DNA of 32,968 nt from Lentisphaeria bacterium UBA1724 (GTDB taxonomy: Bacteria; Verrucomicrobiota; Lentisphaeria; Oligosphaerales; Oligosphaeraceae): assembly GCA_002315885.1 (NCBI GenBank), contig DCIO01000038.1:290-33257 (forward strand). Direction: 5' to 3'. The notes beneath the pieces were generated by a model that saw nothing but the letters and a program-made list of their open reading frames with translations, had not been told where the DNA came from and did no database searches. This document shows positions 23,989 to 32,968 of this stretch, one piece after another. Each line of letters opens with the position of its first letter. Within the stretch, counting starts at the first letter, position 1. The translations under genes and the position numbers were made by a program.

Positions 23989-24918
23989 ATGTCTGCAGTT
24001 GTTCCATCCCAGGTCGGGTCATCCCTGGTGCGTTTTGCGGTGGATGTGCCTCTTCCGCACCTGCCTGTGGAGCCCTGTCTTTTGGGGTATTTTGAGGAGG
24101 AGTCGGAGATGGAGCAATCTCCCACGGGGAATCCGTCGTTTCCGGAGGCGTTTTTATTTCAGTTCATAGTATCTGGCAGTGCGGACTTCGTGTATCAGGG
24201 GACTCGTCATCACGTAAGTCAAGGTGAGGCGTTTTTGAGTTGTTCTCCGTCCTCCTGGGAGTGCATTCCCAGTTCATCGGGGTATCGTTCTTTGGTGTAT
24301 CTAATGCGTGGGGAGGGCGCGCTTTCCCTAGGTGGGCAGCTATTGGAGCAATACGGTGCTGTGATTGCTGTGGCGCAGGGTAGCAAATCTCTGGAGATGC
24401 TGGAGGCCCATTATCGGAAATTGCGGTGTTCGGAGTCCCTGGACATGCTGGAGGAATCCCTCTTCGGCTACCGTTTCCTGCTTTCCTTGTACCGAGAAGT
24501 CGCTCCCGCCACCAGTAGCGCTCCCGTGCCTGCTTTCGCTCCAGTGAAAGAGGAGAAGCCCGCGGCGGGGATACCCGAGAATCTGCGTCGTGCCACGGAC
24601 TACGTGGAGGAGCACCTGGCGGATACCCTGCTGAATGTGGAGACCATCGCAAAAGTCGCGGGATTCTCCAAATACCACTTCATCCGGACTTTTGAGAAAG
24701 CCTTCGGCATGTCTCCCTGGAAATACCTCCTGGCGCGGCGGCTCTTCCATGCGGCGCAACTCCTGGCGCAGGACAAGTCCTTGCCCATCAAGGCAATCAT
24801 CCAACAATGCGGTTTTACCAGCGAGACGTACTTCTGCAGGGTCTTCCGGAAAACCTACCAGCGTTCCCCTGGAAGTCACCGACGACTGATGAGCATCGAC
24901 ATTCCGACCACTTTGTAA
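23989..24918 (+). CDS. AraC-family transcriptional regulator
   Basis: This 309-residue protein has an N-terminal cupin-like ligand-binding part (about 10-150, with FIVSGSADFVYQG and VSQGEAFL) and a C-terminal AraC DNA-binding domain (about 215-305) with two helix-turn-helix units (NVETIAKVAGFSKYHFIRTF and IKAIIQQCGFTSETYFCRVF). The in-frame extension upstream to 23866 is hydrophobic and unlike the family, so I chose the ATG at 23989. It lies 34 bp upstream of the SGNH-glycosidase-esterase operon on the same strand and opposite pseudopilin 2. It probably senses a sugar and controls the downstream operon, and perhaps pseudopilin 2; the ligand is unknown. Confidence 0.88.
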   Translation: MSAVVPSQVGSSLVRFAVDVPLPHLPVEPCLLGYFEEESEMEQSPTGNPSFPEAFLFQFIVSGSADFVYQGTRHHVSQGEAFLSCSPSSWECIPSSSGYRSLVYLMRGEGALSLGGQLLEQYGAVIAVAQGSKSLEMLEAHYRKLRCSESLDMLEESLFGYRFLLSLYREVAPATSSAPVPAFAPVKEEKPAAGIPENLRRATDYVEEHLADTLLNVETIAKVAGFSKYHFIRTFEKAFGMSPWKYLLARRLFHAAQLLAQDKSLPIKAIIQQCGFTSETYFCRVFRKTYQRSPGSHRRLMSIDIPTTL

Positions 24919-24952
24919 TTACCCACACATTTTTGAATAACGGAGCAATCAA

Positions 24953-25762
24953 ATGAACATGAAGGAATTTTACTTGGACGATCCGCAGGAGCAGCCCCTG
25001 GACCACTTTGTGGCGGATGGCGGGTATTGCGGGATTCTGCAGAGTGTGGCCTGCGTTGGTGCCAGCCTGGATTCCGGCGAGATGGAGGTCTTCGATGAGA
25101 AGGGCACCCGTTATTGCATTGACAAATACGAGTATTCCTGGCTGAGTTATTTCGGTCGCGTGACGGGGAATCTGGTCCGGCACTTTACCCGTGGCGGAAT
25201 GAGCACGAAGGAATACGTGGAGGAGTATGCGGACTGGCATGGGCTTTGGGACCGGAAGCTGGCTTGCAATGCCTACGTGATTACTCTTTCGGGCAATGAC
25301 ATCGCGCTGATGCTGAAGGGCATGCTGGAATTCGGCTCCATGGAGGACATCGATTTCCAGGATTGGCGGAACAACAAGAAGACCTTCTGCGGTTACTACG
25401 CAACCATCCTTCAGCGCCTCCGTGAAATCAGCCCCAAATGCCGGCTCTTCCTGGCGCTCTCCTTCCAGAAAATTCCCCCCGAGCGCCTGCCGTACCTGCA
25501 GAAGATGCAGGAATTCCTGCCGCAGCTTGCGCAGAAATTCCAATTCGCATACGTCATGGACCTCATCAAGAATGGCCCCGTGGTGGACGAGGCATTCGAG
25601 AAGAAATTCTACATGAATGGCCATATGACACCCGCGGGATACCTTCTGAAAGGGCGCCTCTTTACCTCCTACATCGACTACATCATCCGACACAATCTGG
25701 ATGACTTTACACAGATCGCCATGCTGGGCGACGACCTCCACGATGCCAAATACGTCTGGTAA
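24953..25762 (+). CDS. SGNH/GDSL-family hydrolase
   Basis: This 269-residue protein has the SGNH blocks in order: CVGASLDSGE with S38 as nucleophile (GAS in place of the usual GDS), a glycine in FTRGGMS, LSGNDI with the oxyanion Asn, and NGHMTPAGY with the catalytic His. The His block lacks the standard D-x-x-H form, so the acid residue is uncertain. There is no signal peptide. GGAG (24942-24945), seven bases before the ATG, is one of the clearer ribosome sites here. It is the first gene of the operon after AraC and is nine bases from the next gene. It probably removes acyl groups from imported oligosaccharides. Confidence 0.8.
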   Translation: MNMKEFYLDDPQEQPLDHFVADGGYCGILQSVACVGASLDSGEMEVFDEKGTRYCIDKYEYSWLSYFGRVTGNLVRHFTRGGMSTKEYVEEYADWHGLWDRKLACNAYVITLSGNDIALMLKGMLEFGSMEDIDFQDWRNNKKTFCGYYATILQRLREISPKCRLFLALSFQKIPPERLPYLQKMQEFLPQLAQKFQFAYVMDLIKNGPVVDEAFEKKFYMNGHMTPAGYLLKGRLFTSYIDYIIRHNLDDFTQIAMLGDDLHDAKYVW

Positions 25763-25771
25763 TTTCCTGCC

Positions 25772-28459
25772 ATGAAAAAGAATATCCTGCTTCTTTGCGC
25801 GTGCTGCGCCTGCGCTCTCTTGGCAGAAGTGCAGTTGGTCTCCAAACCCGTAGCGGTCCCCGCACCCATCCCATTCTTCACCCAGACCGAAGCCATCCCC
25901 GATGGCGCGACAGAGGACCCATTCCTGGACAACGCGCCACTGGCGGAACCAACACCCCAGGAAATCGCTCTGCAGATGATGCTCTTCCAACGGCCATTGA
26001 CGGATCCTGTCTGGCCTTCTACCCATCCGCAGGCATTTGAGCGGATTGAGCGCCTGGATGGCTGGGGGGCGCAGGGGCAGTATGTCACCCTGAATTTCGC
26101 GGTCTATCCCCTGGCGGAACTGAAGAACCTGACCGTGCAAGTCCAGGGCACACCGATCCAGCCAGAAGTGCGGCTGGTGCGCTACTGGAATGTGATCTAC
26201 CCCTTCTACAATTCCTACAGCAACCCCACGGGACCGAAGCGCTATCGCCGTATGCCGGAATTCCTCATGCCCGTGACTTCCTGCGACGCGCCACAGGGGG
26301 AACCACAGCGCTTCTATCTGACTTTCCACCTGCCTGAAGACGGAAACACAGAGTTCTCTGGCGAGGTGCTGGTCTATCACGATGGCATTGACCAGGCGGT
26401 GAAGATACCATTCTGCCTCGATGTCCTGCCCTTCCAGTTGAAGCAGGATCCCGCCAAGCACTACTCCGCATACTACTACCACGTCCGACACAAGGACAAG
26501 ACGGAATTCTTTGCCAAGAACTCCGGCGACAAGGAACTGGTGCGGAAGACGCAGGTCGCGGAATTCCGTCGGATGAAGGAATACGGCTTCACCCGTCCGC
26601 CCACTTTCTACATGACTTTCGGACAACTCCCCGATGGCACCACCGACGCATTCTTCATCCCGGGGTTTGACGAAGCGCTGGAGGATATGAAGACCGCGGG
26701 CTTCGACTTGACGCAACCCGTGCCCGTGGTGGGCTGCTCCTACATGATGCTCTATAAGAGATTCACGGGCCACGCCCTGGAGAGCTTCCACATGCAGAAT
26801 ATCGACTGCAGCAAGATCCCCCAGGAACTCTATGACTGCATCGACAGCGCGTTGGGCAAATTCCTGAAATACGCCCAGGAACACGACTACCCGCCCATGA
26901 TTTTCAATCCCATAGACGAGCCGTCCCCCGCGGCGCTGCCGTTTGTGCTGGAGATCTACCGCGTCTTCAAGAGGCACGGCCTTACGACCTACATGACTTC
27001 GCCCCCCGACGAACTGATTCGCCAGGGCGACGAGCTCTTCGATATCTACAGCTACGGAAAATTCCTGGTCCCCTACGAGAAGGCGGTCTCCGGGGACAAG
27101 CAGGAATACTGGTGCTACCCCAACGACATCGCATTCCAGAAGAAGGACCCCGTGGCAATGTGCCATGGCGGACGGCTGACCTACGGACTGGGCTACTGGC
27201 GCCGTGGCTTCCACTGCATCATGCCTTGGATTTGGAGCGTCACTACCTCTAAGCGACTCTGCAATGCGGGTGGCAATCTGATGAATCCCGAGACAGGCGA
27301 ACTCTACATGACTACCTACTGGGAGTGCTTCCGGTTGGGCGTCGATGACCTCCGGTATGTCTATACCCTGGAAGACGCCATCGTTAAGCGGGAAAATACC
27401 TCGGACGAGGCGCTACAGGCACTCCTGCAGGAAGCGCGTGCACTGTTGCAGCTGGTCTGGGACCGCACCTGCCCCCTGGTCATCCACATGCGGGACAACC
27501 TGATGCCCCATGCCGAAATCGATGCCCTCCGCGCCCAAATGGCGGAGATGATCGTGAAGCTAACCGCCTATCCCGCGACACAGGACGCGGTTGCGCAATC
27601 GGTAATCATCGAGCCCCGCGGTGACTACGCCTGGCCAAAGGAACTGCCCGACAGCCCCAATATCTTCTTCCATCCCCTGCGCCGCTGGGAACCCGTGGCG
27701 AAAGAGCTCTCCCTGCAGGAATATCCCGACCGACTGCTGGTGGACATTGCCATCGACCACACTCTGGCGGGGGAGGGCAATTACCTCTGCGGCTGGCCCC
27801 GTGTCCGCCACGCTTTCAATGCGGAGGAGAGGGACCTGACTCGCTTCACCTCCATCGATTTCGACCTGGAGGTCTCTTCCGACCGGGATGCCCAGACGGA
27901 CTACAATTGGCCTATCGCCATCTCCTTCAAGACCGCAAAGGGGCAGGAGATGGAATTCCGCTTCGCTACCACCCTGGAACCACAGGTCAAACACCACTTC
28001 AGCATCCCAATTGCACGACTGACCTCCTTTAGCATCGATGACCTGAAGAACATGGGCTTCATGCAAATCTTCATCAACGAAAGCGACTACAACCACGGCT
28101 CACACTTGAATATCCAGGTGCTCAATCCGCATTTCGTGGGATTCATGAGCCCAACCATCCTCAAAGCCGATGCGCCGGCGTACATCTCTCTCCCACTGCC
28201 CAATTTCTCACTGCCCGTGCTGGTGGGCGGGACCGCAAAGGACGCAGAATGCCGGATCCAAGCACAGCTGATTGACGAGAATGGCACTGTCCTCCAGGAA
28301 TGCGAAGCCCCGGTGGTCCAGGGCAGTGGTGTCTGCGGCTTCAACACGGCGGGACTCCTGCCAGGGGAATACGCCATCCGCATCCGTCTGCTGGACCAGA
28401 ACTCCCACGTCCAGGACGAACTGACCCGCAAGCTGAAGGCATCTATCGGAGCAAAGTAA
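25772..28459 (+). CDS. Exported glycoside hydrolase-like protein, DUF4091 type
   Basis: This 895-residue protein has an N-terminal export signal (about 1-18); the Cys-rich LLCACCACALLA could also be a lipoprotein signal, but no standard lipobox is clear. A beta-rich domain (about 80-225) precedes a TIM-barrel-like region (about 235-540). That region has FNPIDEP (D382, E383), the DEP motif seen in DUF4091 proteins, followed by EYWCYPND and a Trp-rich strand (GYWRRGF, PWIWSV). The C-terminal part (about 590-895) is beta-rich and may bind carbohydrate. It overlaps the next gene by one base (TAATG), so translation is coupled. DUF4091 proteins are thought to be glycosidases; the substrate is not known. 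Confidence 0.75.
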   Translation: MKKNILLLCACCACALLAEVQLVSKPVAVPAPIPFFTQTEAIPDGATEDPFLDNAPLAEPTPQEIALQMMLFQRPLTDPVWPSTHPQAFERIERLDGWGAQGQYVTLNFAVYPLAELKNLTVQVQGTPIQPEVRLVRYWNVIYPFYNSYSNPTGPKRYRRMPEFLMPVTSCDAPQGEPQRFYLTFHLPEDGNTEFSGEVLVYHDGIDQAVKIPFCLDVLPFQLKQDPAKHYSAYYYHVRHKDKTEFFAKNSGDKELVRKTQVAEFRRMKEYGFTRPPTFYMTFGQLPDGTTDAFFIPGFDEALEDMKTAGFDLTQPVPVVGCSYMMLYKRFTGHALESFHMQNIDCSKIPQELYDCIDSALGKFLKYAQEHDYPPMIFNPIDEPSPAALPFVLEIYRVFKRHGLTTYMTSPPDELIRQGDELFDIYSYGKFLVPYEKAVSGDKQEYWCYPNDIAFQKKDPVAMCHGGRLTYGLGYWRRGFHCIMPWIWSVTTSKRLCNAGGNLMNPETGELYMTTYWECFRLGVDDLRYVYTLEDAIVKRENTSDEALQALLQEARALLQLVWDRTCPLVIHMRDNLMPHAEIDALRAQMAEMIVKLTAYPATQDAVAQSVIIEPRGDYAWPKELPDSPNIFFHPLRRWEPVAKELSLQEYPDRLLVDIAIDHTLAGEGNYLCGWPRVRHAFNAEERDLTRFTSIDFDLEVSSDRDAQTDYNWPIAISFKTAKGQEMEFRFATTLEPQVKHHFSIPIARLTSFSIDDLKNMGFMQIFINESDYNHGSHLNIQVLNPHFVGFMSPTILKADAPAYISLPLPNFSLPVLVGGTAKDAECRIQAQLIDENGTVLQECEAPVVQGSGVCGFNTAGLLPGEYAIRIRLLDQNSHVQDELTRKLKASIGAK

Positions 28460-31400
28460 TGCAGTTGAATTTTCGAGTCGAGTTTGGGTTTTCGATGCTC
28501 TACAGCCGCCGGCAGTATCACGCGGCCATGAAATGGGATGGCCGGCTGGTCTGCCAGTCGGGGCGGGTCCTGCGTTCCTATTTGCTGGAGGACCAGCGGA
28601 TTTGGGTGTGCCCCTGCGTCTCCATGAAACGTGTGCCCCTGGAGAAACCCGAATGGCACTTGACCACACGCCGAGCGGTGGCAGGCGTGGCATTCGAGGT
28701 GGAGGCGACTCCCGAGACCTGCTTCCGCCTGGAGACCGCCATGGGGACCTGGTGCTTCTCTGCCTCCGAATTGGAGGAAAAGGGCCAGATTGTCTATGCC
28801 GTGGGTCCCAAATACACCTACAACAAGGTCATCGTCAACAAAGAGGGCTACCGGTGGTTTGCGCCCGCATTGAAGCCCGGGATGCTCTCCTACGAGGTCG
28901 GTGACATGGGGCTGCCCATCCACGAATGGGCGCGGATGCCATTGGCGTGGCTGGCGCCTGGTGCGTCCATGAAGCTGGATGTGGATTTGCCTGAGATTCC
29001 CAATGGCGAGGGCGAGTATCTTCTTCACAGCTGCATGATGATTTCACCCAGGGCGTACGAGGCCGAACCCGTGGATATCGGCGACCCCGAATTGACTCTG
29101 GAGACGATTTGCGGGCTGGTTGGCATGCCCAAGGGGCCCTGGGAATCCCAGTGGCACGAGGAAATGCCCCTGCAATTGTGGATTGACGGCACGAAGGCGG
29201 TGGAGTGCAAACAGTATTTCCGCGACCACGATTTCTTCAGCCAGTTGCTGGAGGACGCCTGGCTCAGGTTCCGTTGCACGCCGGGACGCCACACGCTGGA
29301 ATGGCGGAATGTCCATCCCTCCGTATGGATGCTCTTCCGTCAAATCACCATCCAGGTCTCGGAACGCCCCCACGGCAAACTGACACTGCCGCCCTGGGGG
29401 CTAGTGGGCGAAGCGCTACGGGGGAGGATTTACGCGACCCACGCGGATACGGTGGTCCTGAATACCCCCGAGGGAGATCGGGAACTCACCCTCCAGCCCG
29501 GCTGGAACGAATTCCCAATCTGCATCCGTCAGGCAGGGACCCATTTCCGCTATCGCTGCGGGAACCAGGAGGGCGAAATCGGCGCAATCTACGATTTGCC
29601 CGAGGAAGCCCATCCCATCCTGGTGGGCTATGATATGACGGTGGTGCCACATGACCGCAATGGCTTCATGGACTGGCTCCTGGACTACACAGACCGCACG
29701 CGGCTGGCGAATCTGGTGGTCTTCCGAAATTTCATCGCAGAACCCGGCCAGCGTAGCGAATCCCCCGTCAGCGATGACCTGCTACAGCAGTGGGGACGAT
29801 ACTGCAGGGAGCACGGCATCGCCGTGGAAGCCGCCACCGATTTCAGCAGCGGCGCTCTGGCGGAAGGCACTGGCGATGCCATGCACAGCGCGGGTCAGCA
29901 CGAGCTTTCCGGTACTCTCTATGCGGCGGACCCACTGCCTGACAAAGGCTCCGCGGACATGAAGGAGGCCTCCGAGAAATTCATTGCCCGAATGGGGAAG
30001 GGCGTGGCCGCTGCCCATCAGGGAAATTGTCCCGCGGCATTCGGCGAGGCGGCGGGGGCCGCTCGGTACGATTTCCTGGCGGGAGCGGACTTTATTCGTG
30101 CGGAGACCATGGTCCCTCATACCCAGCATCTCCTTTCCCAGGTCCGCCCCGCCTCCGACGCCTTTGGCAAAATGGGCTGGGGCGTCCATATCGCGGTTCA
30201 GCATTCCGTCCAGCCCAGCGACATGAGCCACTGCCGGCGGTATTGGCTGAGTCTCTACCAGGCCTGGATGATGGGCGCCAATATGCTCTACGAAGAGGAC
30301 AGCCTGTTCCTCTATTTCAAGGAGGAACGACAGACTTGGCACGATGCCCTGACCAGTACCAAGCGCCAGCAGACACGGGAGTTCCTACGCTTCGCAAAGA
30401 CACACCCACGCACTGGCAAAGTGAATATTCCCATCGCATTCCTGGAGGGACGTTACGCGGCGCCCTTCAATGCGTTCCTCTGCGGCGCAGAACAAACCCC
30501 GGATTACGCCGTGTGGGGACGACATGGCAATCTCCTGCCACAGTGGGGACACCGACAGCCCGAAAAATGCCGCCAGTTGCTGAATGTGCTGATGCCTGGC
30601 GCCTCCACTCTGCCCTTCCGTCAACAGGTGGATAAACGTAGATTCTTCTTCTCCGGAACGCCTTATGGGGATTTTGACGAAGCGCCCATGGAGGCTTCGG
30701 CGGATTTCTTCTCACGCTATCGCCTGCTCCTGAATCTGGGATGGAATACCATGCTGGAGGAGGACTACGAGAAGTTGCGAGGATACGTGGAGCAGGGCGG
30801 CGTCCTGCTGACGGGCATTCCGCAATTCTCCACCCATGTGAAGCGGGATTTCTTGCTGGACATGGCGGATTTGGCGCTCTTCCGCCAGGGTGATCTGAGC
30901 CAGTTGTGCGGCATTCAGGTCAAGGGCACCAACGGCACCTACAGCGGACAGTGGAATTGCCGAAATCGGGAGGCGTGTCCCGACCCCGAACTCATCGGCG
31001 TGCCGAGCCATTCTTCCGAGGAAGACGGCCCCGCCTGGCGCGCGGATTTGGAGCTCTCCCCGGATGCGGAAGTGGTGGCATGGGATGATACGGACGGCGC
31101 ACCACTGGTGGTTCGCCACCCATACGGCAAGGGCTGCGTCTATACCCTGGCATTCTGGGCTTATCCCGGCCACGAGGCATTCCAGAAACTCTCCGCGACC
31201 TGGATCGAACTCCTGGCAAAGGAGGCGACGGCGACACTGCCCGCCATTGTCACCGAGCCCAGCAGGGAGGTCTTCTGGACACAGTGGCAGGACGAGCAGG
31301 GCACCCTGCTGATGATGCTGAATACCGACTGGACTGCCCCTGGCAATGTGAAGCGCGTCGGCGTCCAGGGATACGGCATTTCCTGGGAACAGGAGGTGAC

Positions 31401-31623
31401 CGAGGGCACCGCATGCTTCGTCCGTTTCCTAAAGGACTTCGCCATTGTCTATGACCAGGATTTACACATCAAGGTGCTCAACGAGACGCAGGTGAAGCTG
31501 TATGGTATCGGCGTTGTCCGAATTCACATCCACGGCAAAACCGCCTCAAGACAATTGCTGATTGACTTTAAGGACACTACGGAGCAAAGCTTGATTGTGG
31601 ATGAGAAATTAATCCGTGGATAA
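28459..31623 (+). CDS. Large uncharacterised protein, putative glycosidase with GATase-like domain
   Basis: I do not recognise this 1054-residue protein as a named family. The frame is open from inside the previous gene, but the ATG at 28459 overlaps that gene's stop (TAATG), which is the natural start. It has no signal peptide. The first 350 residues look beta-rich. The middle part (about 390-700) may be a TIM barrel (PILVGYDMTVVPHDRNGF, then FDWLL-like and SLYQAWMMGANMLYEEDS segments). A later stretch, about 735-770 (YEKLRGYVEQGGVLLTGIPQ), matches the GATase-like trimerisation domain of GH42-type beta-galactosidases. A beta-galactosidase-like enzyme is possible. Its position between two sugar-active genes supports a role in the same pathway. 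Confidence 0.65.
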   Translation: MQLNFRVEFGFSMLYSRRQYHAAMKWDGRLVCQSGRVLRSYLLEDQRIWVCPCVSMKRVPLEKPEWHLTTRRAVAGVAFEVEATPETCFRLETAMGTWCFSASELEEKGQIVYAVGPKYTYNKVIVNKEGYRWFAPALKPGMLSYEVGDMGLPIHEWARMPLAWLAPGASMKLDVDLPEIPNGEGEYLLHSCMMISPRAYEAEPVDIGDPELTLETICGLVGMPKGPWESQWHEEMPLQLWIDGTKAVECKQYFRDHDFFSQLLEDAWLRFRCTPGRHTLEWRNVHPSVWMLFRQITIQVSERPHGKLTLPPWGLVGEALRGRIYATHADTVVLNTPEGDRELTLQPGWNEFPICIRQAGTHFRYRCGNQEGEIGAIYDLPEEAHPILVGYDMTVVPHDRNGFMDWLLDYTDRTRLANLVVFRNFIAEPGQRSESPVSDDLLQQWGRYCREHGIAVEAATDFSSGALAEGTGDAMHSAGQHELSGTLYAADPLPDKGSADMKEASEKFIARMGKGVAAAHQGNCPAAFGEAAGAARYDFLAGADFIRAETMVPHTQHLLSQVRPASDAFGKMGWGVHIAVQHSVQPSDMSHCRRYWLSLYQAWMMGANMLYEEDSLFLYFKEERQTWHDALTSTKRQQTREFLRFAKTHPRTGKVNIPIAFLEGRYAAPFNAFLCGAEQTPDYAVWGRHGNLLPQWGHRQPEKCRQLLNVLMPGASTLPFRQQVDKRRFFFSGTPYGDFDEAPMEASADFFSRYRLLLNLGWNTMLEEDYEKLRGYVEQGGVLLTGIPQFSTHVKRDFLLDMADLALFRQGDLSQLCGIQVKGTNGTYSGQWNCRNREACPDPELIGVPSHSSEEDGPAWRADLELSPDAEVVAWDDTDGAPLVVRHPYGKGCVYTLAFWAYPGHEAFQKLSATWIELLAKEATATLPAIVTEPSREVFWTQWQDEQGTLLMMLNTDWTAPGNVKRVGVQGYGISWEQEVTEGTACFVRFLKDFAIVYDQDLHIKVLNETQVKLYGIGVVRIHIHGKTASRQLLIDFKDTTEQSLIVDEKLIRG

Positions 31624-31646
31624 CCGACATCAAAGAGGATTTTACG

Positions 31647-32897
31647 ATGGATTGCAAGAAAGTGTGTGCGATGGCGGCTGGTGTTGTCGCCTTGAATTGT
31701 GTAGCTGGCATCAATGTCACCTGTGACCGTGCGTCCCACTACTACCACGTGGGAGAGAATGCGGAGATCCGTATCACCTGTGACCAGGATGTCCCCCTGG
31801 AGGTCATTCTGACCTGTGATGGCGAGGCGGTATTGGACAGACGGACGGTCCAGGCGCCTTGCTCCTTCAAGTATACCCTGGGGCGTCCCGGCGTCCTGCG
31901 GTGCCTGGTCAAAGGGAAGGACTTGACGCCTGCCATCCTGGGCATGGCCTTCGATCCCGAGCAGATTCAGCCCGTGCTCCCCGAACCCGACGACTTCCTG
32001 GATTTCTGGAACAATGCCTGCGCGGCACTGGACGCCATTCCCGCCAATTTCAAGATGACGGAGCTGACAGAGGATTCTACCGAGGAATTCATCTACTACG
32101 AACTGGAATGCGACAATGTGAACAACACCAAGCATTACGGATACCTGAAGCTGCCTCGCACCGACAAGAAGGTGCCTTTGCTTGTGTACGTGGAGGGCGC
32201 GGGATGCGGTCAGGAACAGGAGTCCTTCAAGGAACACAACAAGAATGTGGAGAAATACATCCCTGGACAGGTGGCGTCACTCACCATCGGTGTTCATCGC
32301 TACAAGCCGCTGCCCCGCACGGCGGACCACCAGAAGCAGCACGATGAATACGTGAAGCAATTCGAATACCAGCAGTATTGGCTGGAGAATATCAGCGCGC
32401 AGAATCTCACCGACAACTTCTTCTACCGCGCTATCCTGGGCTGCAAACGCATCTGCGACCAGGTCTCCGCCTTGCCGCAAATCGACCAGGAGCACATCGC
32501 ATATCTGGGCGAGAGCCAGGGCGGGATGTTCGGACTCTATCTCACTGCACTCTGCCCGCAAATCCACGCGGCTTTCTGCGGAGTGCCCGCATTCTGCGAT
32601 TGCGCCGGACACCTCACTGGACAACACACGCCCACCTGCTCAATTTACCCACTGAACCAATACACCCAATTCCTGCGATATTTCGACGCCGTGAATTTCG
32701 CTCGACACATCAATGTCCCCGTGATGATCAGCGCGGGATACATCGATGTCACCTGCGCTCCTTCCAGCGTCTTCGCCGCCGCAAATAACCTGGGCGGGCC
32801 AAAACTCGTCTTCCATAAGGTCAATCACGGACACAATGACGGCCCCGTAGATTATGCGCCAATCTTCTGGCAATTCGTCGCAAGCCACCTCCGATAA
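31647..32897 (+). CDS. Secreted acetyl xylan esterase, CE7 family
   Basis: This 416-residue protein should remove acetyl groups from xylo-oligosaccharides or similar sugars. A signal peptide covers about residues 1-20. An Ig-like domain of about 90 residues precedes the CE7 alpha/beta hydrolase fold, which begins near PEPDDFLDFW, a typical family opening. The nucleophile is S290 in GESQGG. D367 lies in YIDVTCAPSSVFAAAN, a variant of the CE7 DxxCPPS block, and the His in NHGHND (394-396) completes the triad. AGAGGA (31634-31639), seven bases upstream, is a good ribosome site. The 23-bp gap to the previous gene makes it the last known member of the operon. Confidence 0.9.
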   Translation: MDCKKVCAMAAGVVALNCVAGINVTCDRASHYYHVGENAEIRITCDQDVPLEVILTCDGEAVLDRRTVQAPCSFKYTLGRPGVLRCLVKGKDLTPAILGMAFDPEQIQPVLPEPDDFLDFWNNACAALDAIPANFKMTELTEDSTEEFIYYELECDNVNNTKHYGYLKLPRTDKKVPLLVYVEGAGCGQEQESFKEHNKNVEKYIPGQVASLTIGVHRYKPLPRTADHQKQHDEYVKQFEYQQYWLENISAQNLTDNFFYRAILGCKRICDQVSALPQIDQEHIAYLGESQGGMFGLYLTALCPQIHAAFCGVPAFCDCAGHLTGQHTPTCSIYPLNQYTQFLRYFDAVNFARHINVPVMISAGYIDVTCAPSSVFAAANNLGGPKLVFHKVNHGHNDGPVDYAPIFWQFVASHLR

Positions 32898-32968
32898 GTC
32901 CAAGTGCGCCATTTGCGCCGTGGTCGTTCAAATATCTATCTAGCTCCCCTCCCGCAGCACCGGTCGAG

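Noticed and set aside
24815..27214. A 799-residue open frame on the minus strand opposite the SGNH and DUF4091-like genes
   Set aside because: It is antisense to two proteins with clear family motifs and operon spacing. Its translation is rich in His, Gly and Val without any motif, as expected from the third-position GC bias of the real genes.

Overview
The window looks like a chromosomal segment from a Lentisphaerota/Verrucomicrobiota-type bacterium, possibly Victivallales-like. This is inferred mainly from two pseudopilins that share the FTLIELLVVIAIIAIL start, the LLPALSKAREKA continuation and a C-terminal H-X9-DG motif, together with many carbohydrate-active and sulfatase-maturation-like genes. 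Genes are GC-rich with few clear Shine-Dalgarno sites. Two stretches differ from this background: a more AT-rich AAA ATPase gene (12226-13533) and an accessory block at 14.8-20.5 kb.

Layout. 1-125: CTAG-rich repeats. 216-12046 (+): a purple-acid-phosphatase-like metallophosphoesterase, a large multidomain glycosidase, an SGNH esterase, an alpha/beta hydrolase, a GH2 glycosidase and a Ser/Thr kinase fused to FGE-like and C-type-lectin-like domains. 12226-13533: a DUF4143-type ATPase. 13757-14638: pseudopilin 1, followed by 7-bp repeats and a strong terminator.

14813-20482 is the accessory island. It is bounded by two directly repeated, collinear 802-bp copies of a RelE/HigB-like toxin plus XRE antitoxin module. 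Between them, on the minus strand, lie a DEDDh exonuclease, a sigma54-type AAA+ activator with an unusual N-terminal domain, a shortened DnaE-like protein that has lost catalytic residues, and a two-repeat zinc-binding protein. A good sigma54 -24/-12 site points into the second toxin module.

20634-22756 (-): a translationally coupled pair, a CE15-family protein without its catalytic residues and a sugar-phosphate-isomerase-like TIM barrel. 22878-23738 (-): pseudopilin 2. 23989-32897 (+): an AraC regulator followed by a tight operon of an SGNH hydrolase, a DUF4091-like glycosidase, a 1054-residue uncharacterised protein and a CE7 acetyl esterase.

The two outer regions together look like polysaccharide or glycoconjugate breakdown: esterases remove acyl groups, glycosidases cut the backbone, and the isomerase handles released sugars. 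The central island looks like a horizontally mobile or defence/stress-related block. Its co-function is inferred from gene order and motifs only; no database search was available.
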